NCBI RefSeq assembly: GCF_026157035.1
Contig: NZ_JANJZA010000001.1
Span: 1-64,000, forward strand
From: Sphingomicrobium nitratireducens
Lineage (GTDB): Bacteria; Pseudomonadota; Alphaproteobacteria; Sphingomonadales; Sphingomonadaceae
DNA: 64,000 nucleotides
Reading direction: 5' to 3'
A program made the translations under genes and the position numbers. Under the pieces are notes generated by a model, which was not told the DNA's origin, made no database searches, and was given only the letters and a program-made list of their open reading frames with translations. This document shows positions 31,331 to 40,710 of this stretch, one piece after another (the stretch's first letter is position 1; every line of letters begins with the position of its first letter).

Positions 31331-33664
31331 ATGTATCAAGCACCTGACCGGTATAAGCGCATGATTTCGGCGCGCCTTCCCGATGGCGCGGCGCTTGGCG
31401 TGTCCAGCGCGGACGACAAGAGCGGCTCCAGTCCGCTGCGCGACGTCCAGCTGATTTCGCGCGCCCAGCTCGCGCCCTTCTTCTGCGCCGCCAACATCGT
31501 CGCCTCGCTGCTGGTCGCTGCCTCGCTCCATGCCGCGCTCGACCTCGCCACCATGGCTGGCTGGATCCTCGCCGTGGGCGGGGTCAACCTCGCCGCGATG
31601 TTCGTCGCGCGTCGCCAGGCCGTGACCCATATCGGCCGTTCGGGCCGCCGCGTGCCGACCTGGGTGATGATCGGCGAAGTCGGCGCGCGCGCCGCGGTGT
31701 GGCTGTCGCTCCCCGTCTATTCCTTCTCCGGGCTTACGGGCCCCGACCAGGTCATCCTCGCCTCGATCATGGCGGGGCTCGGCATTGGCGGGCTCGGGCT
31801 CGTCGTGGTGCCGACCGCGGCCACCGTCTGGCTCGCCTCCTTCACCGCGGCCCTGTCCTATTCGCTCATCATCGCGCGCAACGCGGTGCCGTTCGAACAC
31901 ATGCTCTCGATCCTCTTCACGCTCGGCGTGGCGGTGATCGGCGTGATGACCGTGTCGCGCTGGGCGTTCCATCAGCTCAAGACCAACGCCGACGTCGGCT
32001 CCGCCAACGAAAGCGCCGGGCTGCTGCTCCAGGAATACGAGAAACGCGGCGTGGGCTGGCTGTGGCAGTCCGACGAGGACAACCGCGTCGCCTATTTGTC
32101 GAGCCGCATGGTCGCGCTTCTCGGCAAGCCCTCGAACGCGATCATCGGGCACAGCCTGCCCTCCCTGCTCGGCGGCCGCGCCGAACTGGGCAAGGTGCTG
32201 CTCGAAAAGAACAGCTTCACCAACCTCGAGATGGAAGTCGACACCTCGCGCGGCAAGCGCTGGATCTCGATGGCGGGCGACCCGATCATCGACACGGCGG
32301 GCCGGTTCGTCGGCTATCGCGGGGTCGGCTCCGACATCACCGAGGTGCGCGCCCAGCAGGAACGCCTGACCCACCTCGCCAACATGGACGTGCTGTCGGG
32401 ACTGCCCAACCGCGGCCGCGTGCGCCAGCTTCTCGGCGAGGCGCTGCGCGAAGCGACCACGTCGAACGTGCCGTGCGCGATCATGTTTCTCGACCTCGAC
32501 GGATTCAAGCCGGTCAACGATACGTTCGGCCATCCCAAGGGTGACGCCGTCCTCCAGGCGGTCGCCAAGCGGCTATGCGACGAGGTCGGCGACCGCGGCC
32601 ATGTCGGCCGCATGGGCGGCGACGAATTCGCGATCATCCTCAACGACGGCCAGTCGCGGAACAATGTCGAACATCTCGCCGAGCGCATCGTCGCCTCGAT
32701 CGCCGAGCCCTACATGATCGACCAGATCGAGATCCGCATCGGCGTCTCGATCGGCTGCGCCTTCGGCCCGATCGACGGCGCGACCGTCGACGACCTCATC
32801 CTCAAGGCCGACCTTGCGCTCTACGAGGCCAAGGGTGCGGGCCGCGGCTGCGTCAAGTATTTCTCGTCCGAGCTCCAGTCGGAACAGGAGGACCGCGTCC
32901 GCCTCGAAAGCGATCTTCGCAATGCGGTCACCGCCAACCAGTTCCACCTGCTCTACCAGCCGCTCGTCTCGGCCAAGGACCAGAAGCTGGTCGGCTTCGA
33001 AGCGCTCATCCGCTGGAACCACCCGACCCGCGGGCTCGTACCGCCGCCCGTCTTCATCCCCATCGCCGAGGAAAACGGCCTGATGATGCAGATCGGCGAA
33101 TGGGTCATCGAGGAAGCCTGCCGCACGCTCGCCAAGTGGCCCGAGCCGATCACGGTGGCTGTCAACGTCAGCCCCAAGCAGATCGTGATGCCCGCGCTGC
33201 CGAACATCGTCAGCCAGGCGCTCGCGCGGCACCGCCTGCCCGGCAACCGCCTCGAACTCGAAGTGACCGAGGGCGTGTTCCTCGGCGACAACGGCCCCAC
33301 GCTCGACGTGATGAAGCGCCTGCGCCAGCTTGGCGTCGGCATCGCGCTCGACGATTTCGGGACCGGCTATTCCTCGATCGGCTATCTCAACAAGGCCGTT
33401 TTCCACAAGCTCAAGATCGACGGCAGCTTCGTGCGAGAAGCCGGCACCCGCGAGGAGAATGTCGCGATCATCCAGTCGATCGTCCAGCTCGCCAAGTCGT
33501 TCCGCATGAACGTCACCGCCGAAGGTGTCGAGACGGCCGAGGACTTCGAGCGCATGCGCGATCTGGGCGTCGACACGATCCAGGGCTACCTGTTCGGCCG
33601 CCCCTTGAGCTACGAGCGCGCCAGCCAGATGGTCGAAAGCTACGCCCACCGCAAGGCGAGCTGA
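31331..33664 (+). CDS. GGDEF-EAL cyclic-di-GMP protein with membrane and PAS domains
   Basis: A 777-residue protein. An N-terminal region of several hydrophobic helices (about 50-210) is followed by a PAS-like domain (about 230-340; GWLWQSDEDNRVAYLSSRM), a GGDEF domain (MGGDEFAI, G429-F433) and an EAL domain (FEALIRWNHP, E557-L559; DDFGTGYSS). Both signatures are intact, so diguanylate cyclase and phosphodiesterase activity are both possible, with the net direction unknown. The PAS segment suggests control by a bound ligand or redox signal. The upstream spacer is 80 bases. Confidence 0.9.
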   Translation: MYQAPDRYKRMISARLPDGAALGVSSADDKSGSSPLRDVQLISRAQLAPFFCAANIVASLLVAASLHAALDLATMAGWILAVGGVNLAAMFVARRQAVTHIGRSGRRVPTWVMIGEVGARAAVWLSLPVYSFSGLTGPDQVILASIMAGLGIGGLGLVVVPTAATVWLASFTAALSYSLIIARNAVPFEHMLSILFTLGVAVIGVMTVSRWAFHQLKTNADVGSANESAGLLLQEYEKRGVGWLWQSDEDNRVAYLSSRMVALLGKPSNAIIGHSLPSLLGGRAELGKVLLEKNSFTNLEMEVDTSRGKRWISMAGDPIIDTAGRFVGYRGVGSDITEVRAQQERLTHLANMDVLSGLPNRGRVRQLLGEALREATTSNVPCAIMFLDLDGFKPVNDTFGHPKGDAVLQAVAKRLCDEVGDRGHVGRMGGDEFAIILNDGQSRNNVEHLAERIVASIAEPYMIDQIEIRIGVSIGCAFGPIDGATVDDLILKADLALYEAKGAGRGCVKYFSSELQSEQEDRVRLESDLRNAVTANQFHLLYQPLVSAKDQKLVGFEALIRWNHPTRGLVPPPVFIPIAEENGLMMQIGEWVIEEACRTLAKWPEPITVAVNVSPKQIVMPALPNIVSQALARHRLPGNRLELEVTEGVFLGDNGPTLDVMKRLRQLGVGIALDDFGTGYSSIGYLNKAVFHKLKIDGSFVREAGTREENVAIIQSIVQLAKSFRMNVTAEGVETAEDFERMRDLGVDTIQGYLFGRPLSYERASQMVESYAHRKAS

Positions 33665-33732
33665 ACGCCGTCCGAGCGCGCACGTGACAAGCGCGCCTAG
33701 CCGTGACACAACCTCCATCAAGCAAGGGGGTC

Positions 33733-35715
33733 ATGGCGTTGGCGGATATCTTCCTTTCCTATTCGAGTGCGGACCGCGACCGCGTGTCCGAGATCGCGAC
33801 CGCGCTCGAGGCCGCCGGCCATAGCGTCTGGTGGGATCGCCAGCTCGATGGGGGCGACGAATTTTCCAAGGATATCGAAAAGGCCCTGACCGAGGCCAAG
33901 GCGGTCGTCGTGTGCTGGTCGCCGGCCGCCGCAGACAGCCACTGGGTGCGCGACGAGGCCAGTTACGCCCGCGACGCCCACAGCCTCGTGCCGATATCGC
34001 TCGACGGCAACCCGCCGCCGCTGGGCTTCCGTCAGGTGCAGGCGATCGATTTCTCCCACTGGCCCGAGCGTCCCGGCGCGCTCGAGCGGCTCGAGAGCGC
34101 GCTCGCCAAGCGCGGTCTCGGCAATGGCCAGGCCGTCCAGCCCGAGCGCGTCGCTGCAGCCGGCGGTCGCCCGCGCTGGCTGGTGCCCGCGATCCTCCTC
34201 ATCCTGGTCGCCGTGGCCGCCACCGCCTACATGATGATCGGCGGCGGCACCGCGAGCCGCGTCGAGGCGTCGAACGACCGTCCCGTGATCGCGGTCCTTC
34301 CCTTCCGCGCGCTGTCGAATGGCGACGACGACGCCTACTTCGCCGAAGGCCTGACCGAAGAACTCACCAATCGCCTCGCGACCCTGCCCGAGCTGATCAC
34401 CGCGGCGTCCAGCTCGACCGCCTTCTTCCGCGGCAAGGACGTGCCGCCCGCCGAAATCGCCGCGCAGCTCAATGCCGCCTATCTCGTCACCGGATCGATC
34501 CGGCGCAGCGGCGAAAAAGTGCGCGTCTCCGCCCAGTTGATCGATGCCAGGGACGGCACGACCATGTGGGCCGACACCTATGACAGCAGTGTCGCCGACG
34601 CGCTTTCGGTGCAAGCCGACATCGCCGAGAAGGTCGCCGGCGCACTGGACGTCCTCCTCGACGGCGACAAGCGGGCGCAGATGGAAGCGGTCGGCGCCAA
34701 GAATCCGGAAGCCTATATCGAACTCGCCAAGGGCAACGAGATTTTCGAGCGTGCGCATGCCGACGGAACCTACGAGGATCTCGAGGAAGCCAACGTCCAT
34801 TACGCGCGCGCCTTCGATCTTGCGCCCAATTTGTGGCAGGCCCCGCTCGCGGCGATCGACCATTGGGGCCATGTCGTGCTTGGCTATGCCCAAGGGTTTC
34901 CCTCCCGGCCCGGCGATCCGACCGCCGCAGATGCACAGCGCCGCATTCGCGAACTCGCCAATCAGGCAGAAAGCGCGCATCCCGACGGCCATGCGCCGCT
35001 CGCCCAACTCGTAGCCGTGGCGACAAGCGACGATTGGAGCGGGCTCCAGCGCCAGCTCCAGCAGATCAAGGCGCTCGATTGCCCGCCAGCCTCGTGGGCG
35101 CCCAACCTGACGCTCCCCTACGGACGCGTGGACGAATATGGCGACACGTTCCTGCGCAAGGAAAAATGCGCGGTTCTCGATTCCGGCACCTGGTACGACA
35201 TTGGCAAATACTGGCTCGCCAAGGGCGACGGGGCCAAGGCGCTCGTGGCACTCGATCGCGACGCCGACCTTCGGGGCGCCGGACCGGTCATCGAGTTTCA
35301 CCGCGTCGTCGCGCTGCTGATGCAAGACCGCGTCTCCGATGCCCGCGTTGCGGCCGGTCGAATCGATCAGGAGGATTTCCGCAAGCCGCCGACCGTCGCC
35401 ATGCTCAATGCTTTTACGGGCGAGGATCGGCCGATCCCGCCTTTTGCCGAAGGCGGCAACGTCTACACGAAAATCTGGGTCGCCGCGCTGACGGGCGACC
35501 GCGAAACCGCCAACCGCGTCGCGGCCGAAGTGGATGCGCGGCCCAGCGGCCCCTTCCTGCTGGTGCTGCTGGGATCCGACTGTTTGTGCGGCGCGCCGTT
35601 CGACCTCGACGCCACGCCCAACCTCAAGCGCCAGCTGAAGCAAGGCGGCTTGCAGTGGCCGCCCTACGACCCGCTCGGCCTGCAGGCGAAGATCGCGAAA
35701 CGCAAGAAGGGCTAG
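33733..35715 (+). CDS. TIR-domain, TolB-like, TPR-repeat membrane protein
   Basis: A 660-residue protein with three parts. Residues 4-115 are a TIR domain (ADIFLSYSSADRDRVSEIA, WWDRQLDGGDEFSKDIEKAL), with Glu49 at the position of the TIR NADase glutamate. One transmembrane helix follows (about 147-168). Then comes a TolB/FlgO-like domain (PVIAVLPFRALS, FAEGLTEELTNRLA, YLVTGSIRRSGEKVRVSAQL) and a helical TPR-like region. The start is at 33733, with a GTG at 33703 possible. Sphingomonads commonly carry TIR or adenylate-cyclase domains in front of this TolB-TPR module; the role is unknown. It is not in a recognisable defence operon. Confidence 0.82.
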   Translation: MALADIFLSYSSADRDRVSEIATALEAAGHSVWWDRQLDGGDEFSKDIEKALTEAKAVVVCWSPAAADSHWVRDEASYARDAHSLVPISLDGNPPPLGFRQVQAIDFSHWPERPGALERLESALAKRGLGNGQAVQPERVAAAGGRPRWLVPAILLILVAVAATAYMMIGGGTASRVEASNDRPVIAVLPFRALSNGDDDAYFAEGLTEELTNRLATLPELITAASSSTAFFRGKDVPPAEIAAQLNAAYLVTGSIRRSGEKVRVSAQLIDARDGTTMWADTYDSSVADALSVQADIAEKVAGALDVLLDGDKRAQMEAVGAKNPEAYIELAKGNEIFERAHADGTYEDLEEANVHYARAFDLAPNLWQAPLAAIDHWGHVVLGYAQGFPSRPGDPTAADAQRRIRELANQAESAHPDGHAPLAQLVAVATSDDWSGLQRQLQQIKALDCPPASWAPNLTLPYGRVDEYGDTFLRKEKCAVLDSGTWYDIGKYWLAKGDGAKALVALDRDADLRGAGPVIEFHRVVALLMQDRVSDARVAAGRIDQEDFRKPPTVAMLNAFTGEDRPIPPFAEGGNVYTKIWVAALTGDRETANRVAAEVDARPSGPFLLVLLGSDCLCGAPFDLDATPNLKRQLKQGGLQWPPYDPLGLQAKIAKRKKG

Positions 35716-35719
35716 GCGC

Positions 35720-38083
35720 TCAGCAGCCGCTGCACACGGCGCGGATCGCCTCGACCAGTGTCTCCGCCTTGAACGGCTTGGGCAGGAAACCCGCGTGGGG
35801 CGCGGCGGCGCGGATCGCATCGGTCTCGCTGTACCCGGACACGAACAGGATCGGCTGCTCGGGCCGCATCTCGAGGATCGCGTCGGCCACCTCGGCGCCC
35901 GACATGCCGGGCATGATATAATCGAGGATCACCATGTCGGGCCGCGCCTCGGCAAACGCGTCGAGCCCGTCACGCCCCGACACGGCCTCGCGGACCGAGA
36001 AGCCGTAATCCTTGAGGCTCTCGACGATGAAGGCGCGCACCACCTCGTCGTCGTCGATGACGAGCACGCTGCGCCCGTCGCTCGGCGCGGCGCGCTGCTT
36101 GATGTCGGAGCGCTCGTCGTCGCGCCCGTGGCGTCCCTCGACGCAGCGGAAATAGAGACGCACCACCGTGCCCTCGCCCGGCCGGCTCTCGACCCGCGCG
36201 GTGCCGCCCGACTGGCGCGCCATCCCGTAGACCATCGACAGGCCGAGCCCGGTGCCCTTGCCGACCTCCTTGGTGGTGAAGAAGGGCTCGAACACGCGCG
36301 CGAGCACGTCCTCGTCCATCCCGTGCCCGGTGTCGGTCACCGACAGCTCGACATAGTCGCCATCCTCGAGCACCGGATCGTCCTCGATGTTCCGGGTCTT
36401 CATGGCGATGGTCAGCGTGCCGCCCTCGGGCATCGCGTCGCGCGCGTTGATCGCGACGTTGAGCAGCGCCACCTCGAGCTGCGTCGGATCAGCCATCACC
36501 CACGGCACCGCATTCTGGAGGTCGTATTCCTTCTCGATGCCCGGTCCCAGCACGTTGCGCAGCAGCGGACGCATCTCCTCGACGAGATCACCGATGTCAG
36601 TCGGGCGAACCTCGAGCCGCTGGACCCGGCTGAAGGCGAGCAACTGCCCCGTCAGCCGCGCCCCGCGCTCCGCCGCGGCCAGCGCATTGGTCGCGTAGCG
36701 CAGCAGCTTCTCGTCCTCGATCCGCTTGGCGATCATGTCGAGCCCGCCCACGACCACCGTCAGGAGGTTGTTGAAATCGTGCGCGATGCCGCCTGTCAGC
36801 TGGCCCAGCGCTTCCATCTTCTGCGCCTGCCGCAGCTGGTCCTGCGCCTGCCTCAGCTGGGTCACGTCGCGCGATTCCAGCAGCAGGTAATGCAGCTTGC
36901 CGTCCTCGTCGTGAACAGGCTGGATGGTCGTGGAGAGATGGCTCACCGGCCGTCCGGGCGCTTCGAGCGTCACGTCGTGCGACACCGTCTCGCCGCTCGC
37001 TGCGCGCGCCACCAGCCGCTTGAGTTCGGCGACATGGTCGGGATAGGCGTCCATCGTCGGGGTTTCCCAGATCGGCTTGCCGATCTCGCCCTCGTCGCCG
37101 TGCGGGCGCCAGTCGGTGTGGCGCGCGTTGGTCTCCAGCACGGTGCCCTTCTCGTCCATCAGCACGATCACCGTCTGGACCGAATTGAAGATGGCGCGCA
37201 GGCGAAGGTCGCTGTCGGCGGCATAGGCGCGCAGCCGCTGCTCGTCGCGCCGCGCGACGGTCACGTCGTTGGCGACCCCGATATAGCCGACCAGCCGCCC
37301 TTCCGCGTCGATCCGCGGCCGCGCGTCGACCTGCAGCCATCGCGTCTCGCCGCCGGCCACCTCGAACCGCGCGACGAAGTCGTAAGGACTGGCTTCGTTG
37401 CTCGCCGCCGACACCAGCGCGCGCACGTCCTCGCGGTCCTCGTCCGAAATCTGGTCATGCCAGCCTGCCGCCCGCGCCTCTTCGGGCGACAGGCCGAACA
37501 TGTCCGCAAAAGCCTCGTTGATAAAATCGCACGTCCCGTCGCGGCGGCTCACCCAGATCGGGATCGGCGCGCTGTCGGCGATCCGGCGGAAGCGCGCCTC
37601 GCTCTCGCGTAGCGCCTGTTCGGCGGCGCGCTGCTCGGTAATGTCCTGGACGACCATCACGACGCCCACCACCGCCCCATTCTCGAGGTGCGGCGTGTAA
37701 CGCGCCTGGGTCGTCAACATGCCGCGCGTGGGATGTTCGAACTCGGCCGCGAACCACTGCTTCTCGCCCGCAAGTGCCGCCTGCAGGTGGTGCCCGCGCG
37801 CCGCATAGGCCTGCTCGCCCATCACCTCGCGTACGCTCTTGCCGAGGATGTCGCCGCGCTCGCGCTCGAACCAGTCGGCGATCGGCTTGTTGACGAAGCG
37901 GTAGCGCTCGTTCGTGTCGCAATAGGCGACCATCACGGGCAGCGCGTCGGCGACCGACAGGAGCAGGGAGAAGTCGGGCGGTGAATCGAGGTCGTGCGCG
38001 GAAGGCGTCTCGTCCCCCGGCGCCGCCGGCCTGATGGCCTCACCGATTCCACTCGGCGACTCGCGGTCCCCCCAGCTAGCCAT
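35720..38083 (-). CDS. Hybrid sensor histidine kinase with three PAS domains
   Basis: A 787-residue soluble kinase. Three PAS/PAC modules (about 45-165, 170-290, 305-420) precede the HisKA region with His435 in LTGGIAHDFNNLL. The ATPase domain has the N box NVAINARDAM, G1 DTGHGMD and G2 GKGTGLGLSMVYG. A C-terminal receiver domain has Asp721 in MVILDYIMPG. No membrane segment is visible, so it senses cytoplasmic ligands or light/redox signals. The start at 38083 is preferred because a longer frame runs antisense to the neighbouring gene. No separate output regulator is adjacent. Confidence 0.9.
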   Translation of the reverse strand: MASWGDRESPSGIGEAIRPAAPGDETPSAHDLDSPPDFSLLLSVADALPVMVAYCDTNERYRFVNKPIADWFERERGDILGKSVREVMGEQAYAARGHHLQAALAGEKQWFAAEFEHPTRGMLTTQARYTPHLENGAVVGVVMVVQDITEQRAAEQALRESEARFRRIADSAPIPIWVSRRDGTCDFINEAFADMFGLSPEEARAAGWHDQISDEDREDVRALVSAASNEASPYDFVARFEVAGGETRWLQVDARPRIDAEGRLVGYIGVANDVTVARRDEQRLRAYAADSDLRLRAIFNSVQTVIVLMDEKGTVLETNARHTDWRPHGDEGEIGKPIWETPTMDAYPDHVAELKRLVARAASGETVSHDVTLEAPGRPVSHLSTTIQPVHDEDGKLHYLLLESRDVTQLRQAQDQLRQAQKMEALGQLTGGIAHDFNNLLTVVVGGLDMIAKRIEDEKLLRYATNALAAAERGARLTGQLLAFSRVQRLEVRPTDIGDLVEEMRPLLRNVLGPGIEKEYDLQNAVPWVMADPTQLEVALLNVAINARDAMPEGGTLTIAMKTRNIEDDPVLEDGDYVELSVTDTGHGMDEDVLARVFEPFFTTKEVGKGTGLGLSMVYGMARQSGGTARVESRPGEGTVVRLYFRCVEGRHGRDDERSDIKQRAAPSDGRSVLVIDDDEVVRAFIVESLKDYGFSVREAVSGRDGLDAFAEARPDMVILDYIMPGMSGAEVADAILEMRPEQPILFVSGYSETDAIRAAAPHAGFLPKPFKAETLVEAIRAVCSGC

Positions 38084-38210
38084 GACCACATTAAGACTCG
38101 ATTCACCGGATTTGTCACGACCTCTGTGGATAAGTCGGGAAGCCGACATAGCGAATCGGGATTCGGGGCGCTTCCTGCTAGGATCGACTCGACCCGTCAG
38201 GAGTATCGCC

Positions 38211-38999
38211 ATGCACCGCGCCGCCATCCTCGCCGCTTCGCTGACCCTTGCCGCCTGCGCGTCGGGCCCACCCGCCGACCCGTTCGCCGCTGGCCGCTGG
38301 GTCGACCTCACCCACAGCCTTGGCGACGACACGCTGTTCTGGCCGACCGCCGACCCGTTCCGCCACGAACCGGTCTCCGTCGGACGCACGCCCGGCGGCT
38401 GGTATTACAGCGCCTACAATGTCGAGACGTCGGAGCATGGCGGCACCCATATGGACGCGCCGATCCACTTCCACGAAGGCGGCATCACCGCCGACCGGGT
38501 CCCGCTCGAAAGGCTGGTCGGGCCGGCCGCCGTGATCGACGTGCGCGAGGCCAGTCGCGATCCCGACTATCGCTTCTCGACCGCCGACATCGCGCGCTGG
38601 GAGAAGAAGCATGGCCGGCTCCACCCCGGCACCATCGTCCTGTTCGACACGGGCCGCGCGTCGCTGTGGCCTGACGCGGTACGATATCTCGGCACTGCCG
38701 AGCGGGGCGAGGCGGCGGTCGCCAAGCTCCACTTTCCAGGCCTTTCCGAAGACGTCGCGCATCTTCTCGTCACGCGTGGCGTCGCCGCCATCGGCCTCGA
38801 CACGCCCAGCCTCGATTACGGCCAGTCGAAGGATTTCATCGCCCACCGCATCCTCTCCGCGGCGGGCATCCCGGGCTTCGAGAATGTCGGCGACATGAGC
38901 GCGCTGCCCGCGCGCGGCGCCACCATCGTCGCGCTCCCCGCCAAGATCGCCGAAGGGAGCGGTGCCCCCTTGCGGATCATCGCCTTCGTGCCGCGCTAG
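38211..38999 (+). CDS. Cyclase-family (kynurenine formamidase-like) lipoprotein
   Basis: A 262-residue protein with lipoprotein signal MHRAAILAASLTLAAC (Cys16) and a cyclase-family hydrolase domain. The metal-binding HGGTHMDAPIHF supplies H76, H80, D82 and H86. The family hydrolyses N-formylkynurenine and related amides, or acts as isatin hydrolase. An exported lipid-anchored form is less usual than the cytosolic KynB type, so the substrate may differ. AGGAG lies 8 bases before the ATG. It ends in a CTAG shared with the convergent methyltransferase gene. Confidence 0.85.
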   Translation: MHRAAILAASLTLAACASGPPADPFAAGRWVDLTHSLGDDTLFWPTADPFRHEPVSVGRTPGGWYYSAYNVETSEHGGTHMDAPIHFHEGGITADRVPLERLVGPAAVIDVREASRDPDYRFSTADIARWEKKHGRLHPGTIVLFDTGRASLWPDAVRYLGTAERGEAAVAKLHFPGLSEDVAHLLVTRGVAAIGLDTPSLDYGQSKDFIAHRILSAAGIPGFENVGDMSALPARGATIVALPAKIAEGSGAPLRIIAFVPR

Positions 39000-40387
39000 C
39001 GCTGGTAGCGCACCAGCAGCCGGTGCCCGCCGACCAGCCGTAGCTCGTCGACGATCTTCCCGCGCTTTTCGACCGCCTTGCGGAAATCGCTTTCCGTATA
39101 GTCGTCGAAAATATCCTCGCGCATCGCCAGCAGCGTCTTCACCATCGCGTCTTCCTTGTCGGGAAACTCGATGATGCCAGCGGGCGCCATGTCCATGAGC
39201 CAGCCGACCACTTCGTCGAGCGGCACGTTGCGGCCGATGGCGATGTGGTGGACGACCGCAAGCGCCACCATCGCGTCCCCGCGCACGCGCCTGGCGAACC
39301 CTTCGCGCTCGCGCTGGGCCCAGCCCTGGTCGGGCGAGGGATTGGCGGCATCGAGCCACAGCGGGGTGAAAGCGATCTTGCCCGCCTGCGCGCGGCTGAC
39401 CGCGAGATTGAGCGCATTATGGTCGAAGTCGAACCCGATCACGCGGTCCGCTCCCGCCTCGATCGCCGCGAGGGAATAGTCGCCGCTGTTGCACCCGATG
39501 TCGAAGGTCAGGCCCCTGGTGTCTGCGGCAAGCTTGCCGATGAAGGCGGCCTTGGCCCGCCGTTCTTCGCCCGAATAGCTCGTATTGTCGGCATAATCGC
39601 CCCAGACGCTCTCTCCGCCCGGCGGCTGCAATCCCTCGATATAGGCTTTGAGCCCTTCGAGGATGGCGACGAAACGCGCCTTGGGGAGCCTGGCGTCCTT
39701 CCTCGCTTCGCGCGCCTCTTCGTGGCTGGTCGCCATTCGCCGCTTCTGAAGCGAGGCGAGCCCGACGACGTGCGCCAGCACGGTTGGCGACAGCTTCGAC
39801 TTCCACGGCAGCAGCTTCGCCAGGTCCTCGGGCGCGATGCCTTCGAGGTTGCCGCGCATCCAGTGGTTGGGCGCGACCCCGAGCTTGACCCACATCAGCA
39901 GCGGCCCGAGGAATTGCGACACGAACTGGTAGTGCCCGATCCATGCCTCGCCCTCGCGGTAGGGCTGGATCGAGAGATGGTCGATGAACAGCGGGCGCAC
40001 CCCGTCGAACTGGATATTGTAGGCGGTCGCATCGGACAGGGTGAAGCCGTCCTTGAGCGCCTCGAGGTGGACGCGCAGCTGGGTCAGCGCTGCCTTCTTC
40101 CACAGCGCGAACGGCCATTCGTAAGGATGCGAGATAAACGGCAGGCGGGGATGTTCGAGCCAGTAAGCGACGCCGTCGTCCGCCAGGCCGGAAGGTGCCT
40201 CGACCTCCTCGAGCCCGACCAGCAACCCCTTCTTGACCAGCCGCGCATACAGCCCTGCGTCGCGCGCCTCCTCGTAGGCCTTTGCCGCCTTGCCCGCGGC
40301 GACCGAGCGCAGCACGCGCCCGTCGACGAGGTGCACCTGTCCTGCCCGGTCACGAAAGGACCCGGCGACACGTCCCCCTTCGCTCAT
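38996..40387 (-). CDS. Class I SAM-dependent methyltransferase with long N-terminal domain
   Basis: A 463-residue protein. The C-terminal half is a Rossmann methyltransferase with motif I FDIGCNSGDYS (295-305) and the acidic end of strand 2 in VIGFDFDHNALN. The roughly 290-residue N-terminal part (SFRDRAGQVHLVDGRVLRSV, LSIQPYREGEAWIGHYQFV) is like that of NoeA-type and related proteins. The substrate is unknown. It is preceded by a small membrane protein gene 10 bases away. Confidence 0.82.
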   Translation of the reverse strand: MSEGGRVAGSFRDRAGQVHLVDGRVLRSVAAGKAAKAYEEARDAGLYARLVKKGLLVGLEEVEAPSGLADDGVAYWLEHPRLPFISHPYEWPFALWKKAALTQLRVHLEALKDGFTLSDATAYNIQFDGVRPLFIDHLSIQPYREGEAWIGHYQFVSQFLGPLLMWVKLGVAPNHWMRGNLEGIAPEDLAKLLPWKSKLSPTVLAHVVGLASLQKRRMATSHEEAREARKDARLPKARFVAILEGLKAYIEGLQPPGGESVWGDYADNTSYSGEERRAKAAFIGKLAADTRGLTFDIGCNSGDYSLAAIEAGADRVIGFDFDHNALNLAVSRAQAGKIAFTPLWLDAANPSPDQGWAQREREGFARRVRGDAMVALAVVHHIAIGRNVPLDEVVGWLMDMAPAGIIEFPDKEDAMVKTLLAMREDIFDDYTESDFRKAVEKRGKIVDELRLVGGHRLLVRYQR

Positions 40388-40397
40388 CGGCGAGATC

Positions 40398-40640
40398 CTA
40401 TTCGGCCTTGGTGTCGGGTTCGGCCTCGACGCTCTCGTCGATCTCGAGTTCGGGCTGCTTGATCCCGAACAGGCCCTTCACCCAGCCGATCGCGCGGCGC
40501 GAATAGAGGCCCCAGGCCGCGAAGAATCCGATGATCGCCTGAAGGACGATGCTGGCCGTTGCCCCGTCGAGATAGGCGAACGCCGGGCTTGCCACGCTCC
40601 CCAGGATCGCCACGGCGGCCAAATAACGCGCAAACTTCAT
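40398..40640 (-). CDS. Small exported/membrane protein, unknown function
   Basis: An 80-residue protein with a signal-like N-terminus (MKFARYLAAVAILGSVASPAFA), one further hydrophobic helix (ASIVLQAIIGFFAAWGLYS) and an acidic C-terminal tail (ELEIDESVEAEPD). It lies between the sulfatase-fold gene and the methyltransferase gene on the same strand with short gaps, so it is probably co-transcribed with one or both. I do not recognise the family. Confidence 0.65.
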   Translation of the reverse strand: MKFARYLAAVAILGSVASPAFAYLDGATASIVLQAIIGFFAAWGLYSRRAIGWVKGLFGIKQPELEIDESVEAEPDTKAE

Positions 40641-40710
40641 CGTGAACCGTCCCCTGCTGTGCGGGCCCCCGCCCTTCACGCTGCTCCGAAACTCGGGCAT
40701 CGCGGAGAGC

